The notes: generated by a model not told the origin, from the letters alone. 64,000 bases of DNA from Lagopus muta (GCF_023343835.1 NC_064472.1:8113469-8177468); one strand, 5' to 3'. Positions 34,701-49,700 are shown, counted from the first letter of the stretch. Numbers and translations are program-made.

Positions 34701-37700
34701 AGTTGTTACTCTGCTTTTAGGCTGCCATATGCACCTGATCTGTTAGGGAAATATCACTAGCTTAGAGATGTTCAGAACAACTCCTCGAAGAAGGAGAAGT
34801 ATTAGTGACTCAGTGGAAACCAGACATTGTCTGACTCAGGATTGAAGTCATTCTCCAACACACTTTTGGGCAAGATTAGGCTCTTTTTACTTATGGGCTT
34901 TAAAGGTGAAAGCCTGAAGCTGGAAATTACCTATGAGCCACCAATCCATTCCAATTATCCATTCTGCTTTTCAGCTAATCACTTCCATTTCTCATAACCC
35001 CCGCTTTCTCTTTGGCTACACACCCAATCCTTTCCTTGGAGTATGTCCCAGTATCTGTTCAAGAAGACTGTAGTCCATGTGCTAACTCATCACCCCAATA
35101 GCTGACTTCACTCTACCAGGCTGTCCGTTCATGAACGCTCATGGGACTTTGGTGGACAGAGGTGACATTTTGAGTCTCTTTTTTGAGCGTACGTGCATTT
35201 ATCAGTCCCATGACCATGTGAGAGTAACTGTTTTCTAGTTATTTCTCATGTGCTGGGAAGGGACGGTTGTACCTCTTCCACCTTTGGCACATAGTTCACA
35301 AGAATCACAAGAATCACAAGGTTGGAAACGACCTATAAGATCATCCAGTCCAACCGTCTCCTCATCACCATTGCCACCGCTAGCACTAAACCATATCATG
35401 CAGCACGTCATCCAGACACCTCTTGAACACTGCCAGGGACGGTGACTCCATCACCTCCCCGGGCAGGCCATTCCAGTGCCTGACTACTCTCTAAGAGAAG
35501 AAGTTCTTCCTTATGTCCAACCTGAACCTCCTCTGATATAACTTGCGGCCATTAGTTGAGGATGGAGCTGGGAGAATAATCTGCCATTGAACTCTGACTA
35601 TGCCTGAATACACATGATCACAGAAGCTGCACTTGTTTCCACTACCTAAAATAACTTCCCCTTTAATATCATGCTATGCACAGTTTTTTTCTAAAATGTT
35701 GTGCTAGGTCTAGTAATATCCCATCCTGACTGGTGTCACTTATTTGTAATTTACCTGTGTTAGTATCTAAAACATGTACAGTAGCCAATAACTGTGGTCA
35801 GGCAGAAATGTATGGTTTTTCAGCTTCATGTGAACTGATTCCTGATTTCGTTTAGCTGTTGTTCAGGTGTTGGAATAACTGGGCTGGAAAATCAGAAGCA
35901 CCCTGGCTGTGAGTCAGCTCAGATCCGGGAATTCACTCCTTTTTCTGTAGAGTGGAGATGGCTGACCCTGCAGAGCATGTTGTTGTTCTCATTTCCAGGT
36001 GGTCTTATCCTCAAAATCCATTTAGTTTTGTTCCAAATTTGAACTATCCTTGTAAAACCAAACTTTGAAATGCTTCAGCCAACACTTTGTTTCAAAGTTA
36101 TCTAAACAAGACTTCAGCTTTTTTCTTCCTAATGAAAAGCTAGGTTAGTTGTGGAAGTAAATTATGAATCGTAGAGTCATAGAATTGCTTAGGTTGGAAA
36201 AGACCTTAAAGATCGTCAAGTCCAACCAGCACATAACCGTGCTACCCTACCTCTAACAATCCTCTGCTAAATCATGTCCCTGAGCACCACATCCAAACAG
36301 CTTTTAAACACATCCAGGGATGGTGACTCAACCACCTCCCTGGGGAGCCTATTCCAGTGCTTAACAACCCTTTCTGTAAAGAAGTGTTTCCTGATATCCA
36401 ACCTAAATCTCCCCTGGTGCAACTTGAGGCCGTTTCCCCTCCTCCTGTCACCTGTCACCAGTGAAAAGAGACCAACCCCACTCTTACTGCAAGCACCTTT
36501 CAGGTATTGGAAGAGAGCAATAAGGTCTCCCCTCAGCCTCTTTTTCGCAGTCTAAACAGCCCCAGTTCCTTCAGTCTCTCCTCATAGGGCACATTCTCCA
36601 AGCCCTTCACCAGCCTTGTTGCCCTTCTTTGGACCTGCTCCAGCACCTCCATGTCCTTTCTGTACTGAGGTGCCCAAAACTGAACACAGCCCTTGAGGTG
36701 AGGCCTCGCCAGTGCCAAGTACAGGGGCAGGATGACTTCCCTAGTCCTGCTCACCACCACTCCTCATACAAGCCAGGATGCCACTGGCCTTCTTGGCCAC
36801 CTGGGCACACTGCTGGCTCATGTTCAGCCAACTGTATACCAGTACCCCAAGGTCCCTTTCTGCCAGGCAGCTTTCCAGCCACTCCTCCCTGTGTCTGTAG
36901 GGTTGCCTGGGATTGTTGTGACCAAAATGCAGGCCTTGTCACTTGACCCTATTGAAACTCATACTGTTAACCCTGGCCCATCGATCCAGTCTATCCAGGT
37001 CCCTCTGTAGTGCCCTTCTTCCCTCAGGCAGATCAACACTCCCTCCCAGCTTGGTGTCATCTGCAGACTTACTGAGGGTGCACTCAATCCCCTCATCAAG
37101 ATCCTTAATAAAGATGTTAAATAGGAGTGGCCCACACCAAGCCCTGCAGGATGCTGCTCTGGTGTAAAACTGTACTTAACTCCATTGACCACAACTCTTT
37201 GGGCCCGGCCATCCAGCTGGTCTTTCACCCAGTGGAGCATATGCCATCCAAACAGTGGGCAGCCAGGTTCTGCTCAAGGATGTTGTGGTGGACAGTGTCA
37301 AAGGATTTACTGAAATCCTGGTAGACCACATCGACAGCCTTACCCTCATCCACTAAGCCGGTCACCTTGTCATAGAATGAAATGAGGTTTGTCAGACAGG
37401 ATCTACCATTTGGAGTACTCTCATCTGGAGAACTGCATCCAGTTCTGGGCTCCCCAGTACAAAAAAGACAGGGGTCTCTTGGAAAGAGTCCAGCGGAGGG
37501 CCACAAAGATGGTGAGGGGCCTGGAGCATCTCTCCTATGAAGAAAGGCTGAGTGAAATGGGTCTGTTCAGCCTTGAGAAAAGAAGACTGAGAGGAGACCT
37601 GATCCAGGTCTATAAATATCTAAGGTGTGGGGGGCAGAATGGCGAGGACGGACTCTTTTCAGTGGTGAGTGGAGACAGGACAAGGGGAAACGGCTTAGGG

Positions 37701-40700
37701 AGGTTGTGGAGTCTCCTTCTCTGGAGATGTTCAAGACCTGCCTGGATGCCTGCCTGTGCAACCTGGTGTAGGGAACCTGCTTTGGCAGGGGGGTTGGACT
37801 CGATGATCTCTGGAGGTCCCTTCCAACCCCTGCAATTCTGTGATTCTGTGATTTTAAAGCCATGCTGACTGGTTCTGATCCCCTGGTTGACCTTTAATTT
37901 GTCCATGATGGCTCCCAGGGTTACCTATCTGTTCTATATCCTTCTATAGCACCAAGGTGAGACTGATAGGTCTAGCGCCCAGGATCATCTTTCCAGCCCT
38001 TTTTGAAGATGGGTGTCACATTTGCTAGTCTCCAGTCTGCCAGGACATCCCCAGTTAGCCAGGACTGCTTAAGAATGACAGAGCATGGCTTGGCAACCAC
38101 ATCCACCAACTCCCTCAGCACTGTAGAGTACAATCCATCCAGCCTCATGGACCCGTGAGCATCCAGATTTCAGAGCAGGTCCAAAACTATCTCATCATGA
38201 ATCATGCATAGCCTATTCTGTTCCCCATTCCTATCTATCAGAGCAAAGGGCTGTGTTTCCAGAGAGTAACAAGTCTTACTATTAAAGACAGGCAAAGAAG
38301 GCATTAAGTACCTCAGCCTTATTCTGATCCTTGTTCGCCAAGTTGCTCTCAGCGTCCAACAAGTGATGGAGATTCTCCCCAGCCCTCCTCTTACTGTTGA
38401 TATATTTATAGAAATATTTATTTTTGTGTCTTACCTGAAGATTAAGTAGACACAGTTGGACTGGACTAATAATAGTGAAGGAGTTTGCTGTTGTTTTTTT
38501 TTTTTTTTTTTCTTTTTGTTTCCAGTTGTATTAATAGAATTTAAATCCCCTTTCCTGGGTTAAAAGATAAGTATATTTTTTCCAGTATTTCCTGAACTTG
38601 GAGATGAAGCCTAATGTCCAACACAGTCCACATAACTGCAGGATGTCCTGCATGACAATTGTTCAACATTTTACAAGGCTCTTCAAGGATGAACTTCTCC
38701 AAGCTCCTCTTACTTGAATCTGAATGCAAGGTTATAACACTGAGTTTACTTGCATCCCTGCTTTCTCATAGCCACTAGGTGGCAACAGTTGTGCATATAA
38801 TGCCTTACTCCATAGCTGAGATTTTAACTAGATCTTGTCACAGCCTGTATTTTTGAACTCTCTCTACTTATTTGGTAGGAAAATATTTGCAGGAGGTTTT
38901 GTGCAGTGCAGAGAAGGTTGATCAAACTATTCCCAAAGTTGAACTCTTTTCTCCAAAAGAATCCTCTCTTTCTACTGAGACTCACCAAATAAAAGATCTG
39001 TTTTTAAGACTTTTTTTCTACATGTTTTTCTAGAAGCATTTTTTTTTCATTCACATTTCAGCTTTGAGAGGGAAGGTATTTCTGCCAAGAGAGAATCCAT
39101 AGCATACAGAAATTCTTATAAGAAAACCAGAATTATTTAATTACGAATGATTAAATTTGTATTTTAACAATGTTGGCAATGTGCATTGCATTGCTTCTCT
39201 CAACCAGCTCTGTTTATTAAAATGAGCTGTGCCTGATTTGTACTAGTATTTAACTGACTATAATGATGGAAGTTTTAAAGTCTTATCACCAGTTAGTGCC
39301 ATGAGTTCTGCAGAGGAAGGCAAGCTTTATTTCAGGTTACAGTGCAGTAAGACAGCAGGAGAGCAAAAGAGATTTTTCCAAGGCTTTTTGTAGACACAGG
39401 TTGGAAAAGCATACCCGAGATCAATCTTGGATTTTTATTTTTTTTTTTTACAAATCTGGACACTCACAGAAATATTTGAGATATGTGTTCATCAAGTATT
39501 TGTATGGGTAACATCACTTCCCCTAAAACTTACAGAATTCCAAAAAATTTTAGTGAAAGCAGGTAATTTTTTTTTCATGTTTCCTAATGTTTCATAGCTG
39601 CCAAGATGTTATCTTTTCCCAAAGAAAGCGAGACAAGCAGTAGAAGGGAGAGTAAAGACAGTTTTCAGGCCACTGAAATGCCATTGCTAATAACTATCTT
39701 GTTATGAATCAGTTGCCACTCTTAAAATTAGATTGACAACTGCCTTGCTATCCCCCATGTGCAGTTTGTAAAAGCAGCCATTATACTAAATTATATCCAG
39801 GAGACACTCTGGTATCTGCAGTGACAGAGTCTGTTCTAAATTTTCTTTTTGCTTCAACCAGATTAGAAATAAGTCACTCAGCTCATTGTTTTGCTTTTCA
39901 AAAATACAAATTTACATCTGCTAGGGGGAGCTGAGCGTCCCAGACCTCTGCATCTGAGCAAGCCATACAGAATGAAATGAATTTTGCCTGTCCCTATAAT
40001 TGGCTTGTACACAGTGTCCAAACTGCCGTCAACTTGCTCTTAGTGATCCTTGCCCAGTAATGCTGTGCAGCATTGATATTCTGCAACTCTAGTTGACAAA
40101 TTTTTTGTTTCTTCTTATACTCTTCGTTGACAAAAGGCCCATGTAGTCTGGGACTTTACTGTTGTGGGCTGTCTTAGGCTGCCAGACAATTCAGAAACTT
40201 CAGATCAATCTGACTGGGAACTGAGGTGATTGTTCCTGGCACTTTTAGACGTCTTCCTCAGCATGTTTACCATATCTCATTTTGACTCAAAGATCTGTAT
40301 GTGGGTGCATACATCCACAGAGGCTTTTCTTTCCATCTTTTTGCAGTGCTCTCCAAGAGCATTAGGTGGACTTGCTGTCCGTGACACCCAGGAACACACA
40401 GACTCTGCCAGCCTTGAATCTGCCTTATAATCCTGCATGTGAGAGCTGGGAAAGTGAATCCAGCAGAACTGGTGCGCAAGACAAGTGTATTTCCTCAAGC
40501 TGCCTGAAAGGGAACAGGTTGGAAACCTTTGGATGGCAGTTGATGATTCTGACACAGCATTCTCATCTTGGGGAGCCTTATGATATTCTGATATAAAGTA
40601 GTGGCTACACCACACCATCTTCAAGAAAACTAGCAAATCATGTTCTGTGCAGCAGGGAATGGGGCCCACTCCAGCCCTGTGCCTTTTCATAAGTGGAAGG

Positions 40701-43700
40701 GATTGAAAATACAAGGAGGCTGGTCCTGGAAGCCATACCTGGATAAAGGTTACAACAGGTGAACAAGAATTTCTCAGTATGTTATATGTAATATTGTCTG
40801 CCATCAGTGGACTGTGCTTTGTTGAGAGACCATTTGAGGATATTATGGACAACAACCAAAAGAAAGAGACCTCACACATTGTATTGGTCATTTGGGATAT
40901 TCTGTTTTAAGAGCAAATGAGTGTAACCAGATGGCTGGGGCAAAAACAACTGCTCAACAGGGCTGTGGTTAAGCCCTTTCTGACAAGTTATTAGGAAGAC
41001 TGTATTTGACAAGTTTGGAGATCATCAATCATGGAAACTGCAGTTGATCAGAGGGAATACAGCTTCTTGAGAGAAAGCCTATCTTTTATATTTAATAATG
41101 GATTGTTTATCTGACTCTACTGTCAGAAAATTGCTGTTTTGAAGTCATGTGGCTAAGCACAGTGTGACATACTGGTCAGTTTTCTCTGTCAGATGGAAGA
41201 GATAGGTACTAATAAAGCTTTTTTGAATTTATATGGGCCCCAGATTTGCACAGCATTTTAAAGCACCACTTGGAGTGTCATCCAAGAGGACTTATTTAGG
41301 AGAATCCAAAAATAAAGTTGGAAAAACACGCATACGCTGTTCTTGCCTTCCAGAAAAGGAAGATTCAGAGCAGAATGCCTTCCCAGATATGACTTTTATG
41401 CAGGGACTAGTCATTCCAATTGATGTAGTTCACCTACTTACAGGAAAACACCCACTGAAGTCAAGGGAGCCGTTCTCCTATATGTTTTTACTGCTGAGGT
41501 AGGTCAGTACAGAATTGAGGGGTGGGATGTTAAAAAGTACTGTGTAAACATTTGTACTCTTTGTAGCAGGTCTGTCATATTTTCTGTTTTTTGTAGTTTT
41601 AAACATAGGCGCTGTTCTTGCAGATACAGCTTGGAATTAGAAGTGGTGAAAGTGCAGCATGAAATTATAAATATTTAGAACTGAGAAGAACCCTAAGAAT
41701 AAGGTGTGTTGCTAAAGGCATTTGAAGAACTTCAGATATGTCCATGTGTTTTAGTAATGTTCTGAAACTTACCACCAGGCCCTTGGCCATCAGCAGGCTC
41801 TCATTAAATGACAGTAAGTTCTTCTCAAAGTTTCTCTGGTATCAGACTCTCTGCTTCAGTAGTACTCATTTCTGGAGTTTTTCTGAAACTGGGTTAGGAA
41901 AGTACTGTGTTAGTAACTGGGCTGCTAATGGGCCAAGTAAAGCACACTGCCTACTTGTAAGCTGCAAGTCATTAGTATCTGGGACTTACCATCAGTAGTC
42001 CGTAGGCATAAATTTGGATATGCCTGAAAAGTACATTATTTAGCATGCGGGATTGAAAGCTGTGTGTTGGTTAGAGGCTCCTGCACTGTGTGCATGCCAG
42101 AGTTTAGAGGACAGGAACTGTAACAACTCAGGGATCAGTGTTGGGACCAATGCTGTTCTTTGTAGGTGACATGGACAGTAGGATCGAGTGCACCCTCAGC
42201 AGGTTTGCAGACAACATCAATCTTAGAGGTGCAGTTGACGCACTATAGGGAAAGAGTGCCATCCAAAGGGACCTGGGCAGGCTGGAGATGTGGGCCCATG
42301 CCAACCTTATGAAGTTCAACAGGGCCAAGTGCAACATCCTGCATCTGGGTTGGAGCAGTCTCAAGCACATATACACGTTGGGCATGGAATGGCTTGAGAG
42401 CAGCCCTGAGGAGAAGGATTTGGGGGTGTCGACTAATGAAAGACTCAACATAAGCTGGCAACGTGCAGTTGCAGCTCAGAGGGCCAACCATATGCTGGGT
42501 TGCATCAAGAGAAGCAGACCAGCAGGTCAAGGGAGATGATTCTGCCCCTCTGCTCTGCTCTCATGAGACCCCACCTGGAGTACTGCATCCAGATCTGCAG
42601 CCGCCAACGCAAGAAAGACACAGAGCTGCGGCTCTTCAGCCTGGAGGAGGCTCCAAGGAGACGTTGTAGCCTTCCAAGAACTAAAGGGGCCCACATGAAA
42701 GCCAGGGAGGGACTTTTTATAAGGGCATGTAGCGGTAGGTTGAGGGATACAGTTTTTAAGTGGAAGAGGGTTGATTAAGGCTACATATGAGGAAGAAGTT
42801 CTTTACTGTGAGTATGTGCGGGTGGTGAGCCTCTGGAACAGGTTGCCCAGAAAGGTTATGGATGCCCCATTCCTGGAAGCATTCAAGGCCAGGCTGGATG
42901 GGGCTTTGAGCAGCCTGGTCCAGCAGGAGGTGCCCCTGCCTGTAGTAGGGGGTTGGAACTAGATGGCCTTAAAGGTCCCTTCCAACCCAAACCATTCTTT
43001 GATTCTGTGATTTTATATGACTGTAATTTAACAAGCAGGAGGGCTGGCTAGATCCTTGGGAAGGAATATGGCCAGGAGAAGGACAGTACCTGTCCTCTGT
43101 GTCAGTCCATAATGACCTGAAATCAGCAGTGTGGCTGAATGTACAGCTGGGAGGCAGGTCCTGTTGGGTAGAGGCATTGAGTCAAAATCCAGGCAGACAA
43201 CTGGATTTGTGCGGGCTACAAACATGGGGAACAATCTTATCACAATCTCTAGTTACAAATCCAGTCTCAGCTGAGGGAATGCTAGAAAGCTGTTACTACG
43301 ACACCTCTGCTTTCTGCAAGGCAATTCTTTAGCTGCTCTGAAACTTGTCAAGGCCTCTGAGGCTAAGCTGTGAATCCTTGAATAACATCTGGCTCTGTGC
43401 TAGGATTAGCTTTATATACAGGGGACAACACAGCTGACCTTAATGCTCTTAAAGTTTAATCTCATAGTTTCTTGTTTGGGTGTCAAATTCACTGCATGAA
43501 GACCAGGCCACGTCCAACAGGATATTTTTTAAACTGGATGAATGGAAGAAGTAAACCATTTTTGGAAAAGGCTGAAAATCCTGTCACAAAAGTACTTAAG
43601 TCACCAGATACACTGTGGCAGATTTCATATTATTTGTTTATTTTCCTGGTAAAATGGGGCTGCCTGAATCCTGTAGCTATATACATGTCTCAGACCTATG

Positions 43701-46700
43701 CTTTAAAGAAGTTGTCTGTCCTTCTGGTTTAATGAGGGTTTATCTCCCAAAGGGCTTGTTTGTGTCATTGAGAAGATTTAATAGCATTGGGACTAAAAGA
43801 GAGAATGACCACAATTTTGCAGCTTGGAGATTTAACCTGCAATTAGGAAATCTTTTTCTCAATGAAGGCAATGCAGCCCTTGGAGAAATTAATACAGAGG
43901 CTGTGGGACCTGTATCATTGGAACTTTTAAAGATTCAGCAAGACAAAGCCACAGCTACCACTACTAAGCCACACTACTACTACTACTGTTGGGGTCTGAT
44001 TCTCTCTTGGAATCCTGGGTTTGAAGACACTTCAAATGTAAACTCACTTCAGTCTTTTTTGATCTCTTTTTTTCACTCAAACAACTGCAAAGCAGCCAGT
44101 AACTCCTTTAGTTATACGTGTTGCTTATCTTTTTAAAACTGACTTGCTTCTGTACTGTTCTGTTTTGCATCAGTGGGAGTGAAGGATCTGCGTGTGTGAA
44201 GGATCTGCACCTATTTCCAGGAGCAGTCCCTGCAATTGGCTATAGCTCTGATATGGGCTTTTAGTTATTCTGAAGATTAAGCCTTTAAACTTTTTTTTTC
44301 ATATATGTTGTTTAACTTGAGAGTCTGAGTTAAGGCAGGCTTCTTCTACAACCTCAATATGTATAGGAGAAGGATCCTGGCTTTTAGAAGCCTCTTAATG
44401 CTGCAATTGCTCCTTTTGCAGTTGGCTCAGGAGAAAGCATTCTTAGGAGTGCCGACCCAGTGCCAAAGTGTGGTGGGATGAAACCAGGCTGGGGCTTTCT
44501 GTGAGTCTGATTGTTTGTGTGTGTGCACATTTACTGTTAAATGAAATGTGAAATCTGCCTGACTATGGGCTGTATTGAATCTGTTCTCCTCTCACCTGCC
44601 TGGAACTGAAAGCCCTTTGAAGAAAAGAGTCACTGTGCTACTATTATACGTGATTTAGTGGAATAGGTGGGTTTAGTCTGGCTTCACTTAAAATGCAGCT
44701 CTATTCTTGTAAGACATACATATATGAAAACAAATATGTCCTTATATCTCTGATCCTGGAAAGACATTCAGTATATTGTCTCAGTGGGGAAACAGTCCTG
44801 TGACGAACTGCTCAATTGTTCAAAAATTGTGAAATTTTCCCAATTTTCCCTCTACGTCTTTGTTGATAGTATAGCATGGTCTCAAGAAATGTGCAGTTTT
44901 CTGCCAGGTTTAGATTGAAATATTTGGCCTGATCTTAGTCATGTAGGAGCTGAGCAGGACACTTGGTGGCAACTATTTCTGTACCAATATTTAGTTTCTC
45001 TTCGGGTTTGAGGCATGTTCTTCATTTCCCCTTAATACTTAAATCCTCTTGTGATTTGCAGAAAAATGCCTGCATATTGCCTGAGGATTTAAAGAACTTC
45101 TATCTGATGACTGATGGCTTCCAGATGACCTGGAGTGTAAAAATTGATGGTAAGTGCATGTGTTTGTTTCAGCTGATGCCCTTATATCTTGCAGATAATC
45201 CTTCCTTTGCAGAACCTCTTTAATCTCAAGCTTTCTTTTTGCAGTCTGTTTGAATGAAAAACTAGGACCATTCCTTAACTTGGAAAAAAAATTGAGTTGT
45301 TTGCTTCTAGTTAGCAACTTCATCAGTCACTAGAAAACTGATCTCTGATTTAATAAGTGATTGCAGATCTGCATTGGATTGTAGGCTGTTTTAGAAGTAT
45401 CTTGATGGGGAAAAAAATCGAAAGTCCTTTACTGATGCACCAGGACAAAAGCTGCTGTTTGCATATGCTGAACTTGTGCAAAAGAGACAAATGCCAAACA
45501 CATTCTCAAAACCAAACAAGGCTTTATGACAGAAACTATTCTGTATTACATTGGCCATCTGTCAACATCCAGATTTAGGTATGTTTTTTAAATCTAGTAC
45601 CTAGACTCTCTTTGTAATTTTTGGAGAGAGAAACGGATCTAGCAGATCTAGATCTATCCAGGATAGTTATCCTATCAAAAAGCAGTAAGAGTGACCCACA
45701 GAAAATGCCTCTTTCTCATTAAAAGTATATGTATATACAATCCAGATTACGTGGAGTGTGCACCCATTTTAAACTGGCAGAGCAAATAAAAGGTCAGAAT
45801 GAGGACTTTGTGCTGACAGTGTAATCCCTCTCTCTTTTTCTACTTCTTTGGTATTGGGAGGGAACTGTCCTTCGCTATCACATAAGTATGTCCATTACTC
45901 ATTGGATTACGAACCATAATGAGTGCTGTAGAAAGTTCTTCACATCACTATCTTCACATTAATATCTTCCATGTCTCTCCGCTCCATCTGGTGACCGTAA
46001 TCTGAGGAAATTTGATCTGTTGAAGCTATTTGACTGAGCCCAAAGGAGAAAAGCAGAAAGACCATGACAGTTGCAAAAGATTATCTTCTTTGCCTTTTAC
46101 CCTACACGACTAAAGTGGAAGATACAATTCTCACATAGTTCTCTTTCTGGGTTAATAGAAGCCCAACTCAGTCATGCACCTGAGCAGAGGTCATGCAGTT
46201 TAATATGGGTTTTTTCCTGAGGAAGTGGGATTTCATTTGAAATACCAGGCTGTGACACCTGCACTGAAGTCCCATAATGTTTCAAGTGGGTTTTGGAGTG
46301 TTGTGACCACTGAAGAATCTGGCTTTCAGAGCACACAAGTTTCCAGAGTCCAAGAAGGTCCATAACAGTCTTGTTTAAGCAACCATCTTTCTGTGCTTTC
46401 TGAAGCCCTCCATGCTGCTATGTGGCCAGATGGAGTGCTTCTGACAAGTGACCAGTCCTTACAATTCTCTCGAGAACACGAACATGCCATCACACTGATG
46501 AAAACCTGTTTTAGGGTGGTGAGGTGGAAGAAAACAGGCTGTCTAGTACTATGTGAAGGGGTGGCTCCTTGTAGCAAGGGCAGCAGCAAAAACAAACTGC
46601 TATGTGGAGGTGAATGTTACTAGCTAAGATTTTCAATAACCAATTCCACAGGAGTGAACTAGCAGCTGCAGCACAGATCTAGTCTGCAGTGCAGTTCTCA

Positions 46701-49700
46701 TGTGCACAGCACCAAGATGTGATATGAATAGCAGTTTCTCTTCTGTAATGAATTATAGAAATTAGATTTGTTCCAAATTACAGCAAATAAAAGTGAGTTG
46801 AAATTTCCTTTGTTTTGCAGTGCGGCAGAAGATGCTGACCTGCTGTTGTTTGAAAATGCCTTTTTTTTTCCTCTCATGGAACCCAACTTTGTTAACTGTA
46901 ACTAGGCTTGCTGGGATCCCCATCTGTTTTAGAGGAGCTTAGAATCATAGAATTGCTTAGGTTGGAAAAGACCTTAAAGATCGTCAAGTCCAACCACAAC
47001 CTAACCATACTACCCTACCTCTAACAACCCTCTGCTAAATCATGTCCCTGAGCACCACACCCAAACAGCTTTTAAACACATCCAGGTATGGTGACTCAAC
47101 CACCTCCCTGGGGAGCCTATTCCAGTGCCTAACAACCCTTTCTGCAAAGAAGTGTTTCCTGATATCCAAGCTAAATCTCCCCTGGTGCAACTTGAGGCCG
47201 TTTCCCCTCCTCCTGTCACCTGTCACCAGTGAAAAGAAACCAACCCCACTCTTACTGCAAGCACCTTTCAGGTATTGGAAGAGAGCAATAAGGTCTCCCC
47301 TCAGCCTCTTTTTCGCAGTCTAAACAGCCCCAGTTCCTTCAGTCTCTCCTCATAGGGCACATTCTCCAAGCCCTTTACCAGCCTTGTTGCCCTTCTTTGG
47401 ACCTGCTCCAGCACCTCCATGTCCTTTCTGTACTGAGGTGCCCAAAACTGAACACAGCCCTTGAGGTGAGGCCTCGCCAGTGCCAAGTACAGGGGCAGGA
47501 TGACTTCCCTAGTCCTGCTCACCACCACTCCTCATACAAGCCAGGATGCCACTGGCCTTCTTGGCCACCTGGGCACACTGCTGGCTCATGTTCAGCCAAC
47601 TGTCTACCAGTACCCCAAGGTCCCTTTCTGTCAGGCAGCTTTCCAGCCACTCCTCCCTGTGTCTGTAGGGTTGCCTGGGATTCTTATGACCAAAATGCAG
47701 GACTTGAGTATATGTTTGGAGAAAAAGCAATGTGTTCTGTGCTGTCCTAGTACTGGATGTAATTGATGATCTGTTTTATTGCAGATACCCCAGTGCCCCT
47801 GGGCTCCATGGTAATTAATAGTATCTCAAAGCTTTGTCGGCTTGGAGGTTCCTCCATGTACACCGTGCCTAATGCACCATCTCTTGCTGACCTGGAAGAT
47901 GACACAGATGAGGAGGGTAAGGTGCTATTAACAGCTTAGAACAAGTGGTCTGCTTCCTTCCTTTTGAGTTAGTGCTACAATATAGCACCTGGATGGGAAC
48001 AGAGGTTTTTTTGTCTCTGCTGGACCATGATACATATTCTTTTAGTCCCCTAGAACTTCCAGATGTAGACCTACATGCAGTGTATCCATGAATCTGTTGG
48101 GGATTGTTAACTCTTAATCACTAGTATTATTTTCATTTGTTTTTAACAATCTGTCTATTCTCCTGTTCTGCCTTTTCCCCTTTTTACATTTTTAGCTATT
48201 TAGACTCAAAGACCTTCATTGATGTACTTACAAGGTGCATTGAGTAGAAATTAGAAACCCATAAGAGTTCTCATCCTGATTTTCATTGAGTGCTCTTTTG
48301 AAGAGTACAACTTTCCTGTCCCTCTTCTTCCTCAGAAGCATTAAAATTCAAAACTATATACCACAGGAGTTTACAGCTGCACAGTTCTAAAATGGGCCTG
48401 TAGAAAGGCTCTGAGTTGGTTTTGGGCCAGAAGTTGAGTGAGAGTCAGAACATTTGACTGCTGAGAAAGAGGCTGATGTCACACTGAAGGTGTGAAGAAG
48501 TTCATCAAGGTCTTCTATCAAGAGAAAAAGAATAGACAGAATAGACAGAAAAAGAATAGACTTCTTCAGAAAATAAGAAGATAGGGCCAGAAAAAAGGAA
48601 GGTGGGTTGAATGAAATAATGGACTTCAGTTGCAGGAAAGAAGATTCAAGATCAGTGTGAGCAAAACTTGTAAGTTATAACCGTGCATTTAGCTGCATGG
48701 AAATTATGGCATTGTGAGCACTGGAGATTGTTAAGAAATGATAAGATACCTGTTGTCTGACATCCATAAAGCTGATGCTACCTTATGCCAGGAAAGGACT
48801 ATAAGGCAGCTTGATGTCTTCTTCAGCCAACTGATTTTGATTCTGTTTTCCTACTGAAACCTTGATTATATTCAGACCTCTGTCTGAATATAGTCCTTTC
48901 CAAGAATTATAAATATGATGGTCTGGTTTAGTTCTTTCTCAGCTAATTTATTAACAACTGCTAAATGAATAGACTGCAGCTGACACATAGTTTTCCAAAC
49001 ATGTTTCAAGATATTTTTTTTCTGCTTTCAGGTAATGAAGACAAACCAGAGAAACCACACTTTGATTCTCGTAGTTTTATTTTTGAATTAGACCCATGCA
49101 ATGGGAATGGGAAAGTTTGTCTTGTTTATAAGCACACTAAACCAGGTAAGACTGACAAGAGAAAAGTTATCCATCTTTTTTTGCAGATTGTATCTGGGAG
49201 GCATATACATAGAATCATAGAATTTTGACCTTTGCAATTTATAGACGGACATTTACTGAGACATCCAGCCTCTGCTGAACTCGGTGGTTAAGTCTTACAG
49301 TGGCTTAGTTGGAGATAACGCTTTTCCCTCCTTTTAAAATTCGAGTCTAAGTTATAATAATTCTCATGCATAGTGTAATTGTATACTGAAACAGGAAAGC
49401 ACTCACATATAACCGACAGACAATTATGTTGAAGTAATGCAGTGAGCTAGACTTTCAGCTGCTAACATATGTCTGGTGACTTGCATGTCTTACAACAATT
49501 CGCTTATGTTTTAATAAGAAACATAAAGTGCTTAGTAGCAAAAGATGGATGACAAAAAAGTCCTCGTCTCAGTCAGCCCAATTTAGACTGTTTCAGTCTC
49601 CTTGCATGTGCATGCAGACCTCCCAGATAGGTCAAAATTTGCTGGGGAGAGGTTGAAAGGCAGAACAAAAGACATGAGATGAGCTGTGCTTACTAAAGCA

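Larger units (their letters stand above)
34532..45061. other. TPGS2 intron 2
   Basis: A 10.5-kb intron with CR1 copies at 35301-35556 (minus), 36168-38447 (minus, interrupted by a plus copy at 37411-37854) and 42125-43012 (plus). 38450-42120 and 43015-45060 hold no recognised feature. They include two long but unconvincing open frames (40891-40277 minus, 43615-44136 plus). Confidence 0.7.

Noticed and set aside
41209..41220. 'actaataaagct' as a gene 3' end in TPGS2 intron 2
   Set aside because: An isolated AATAAA in AT-rich intron DNA with no recognisable coding exon upstream.
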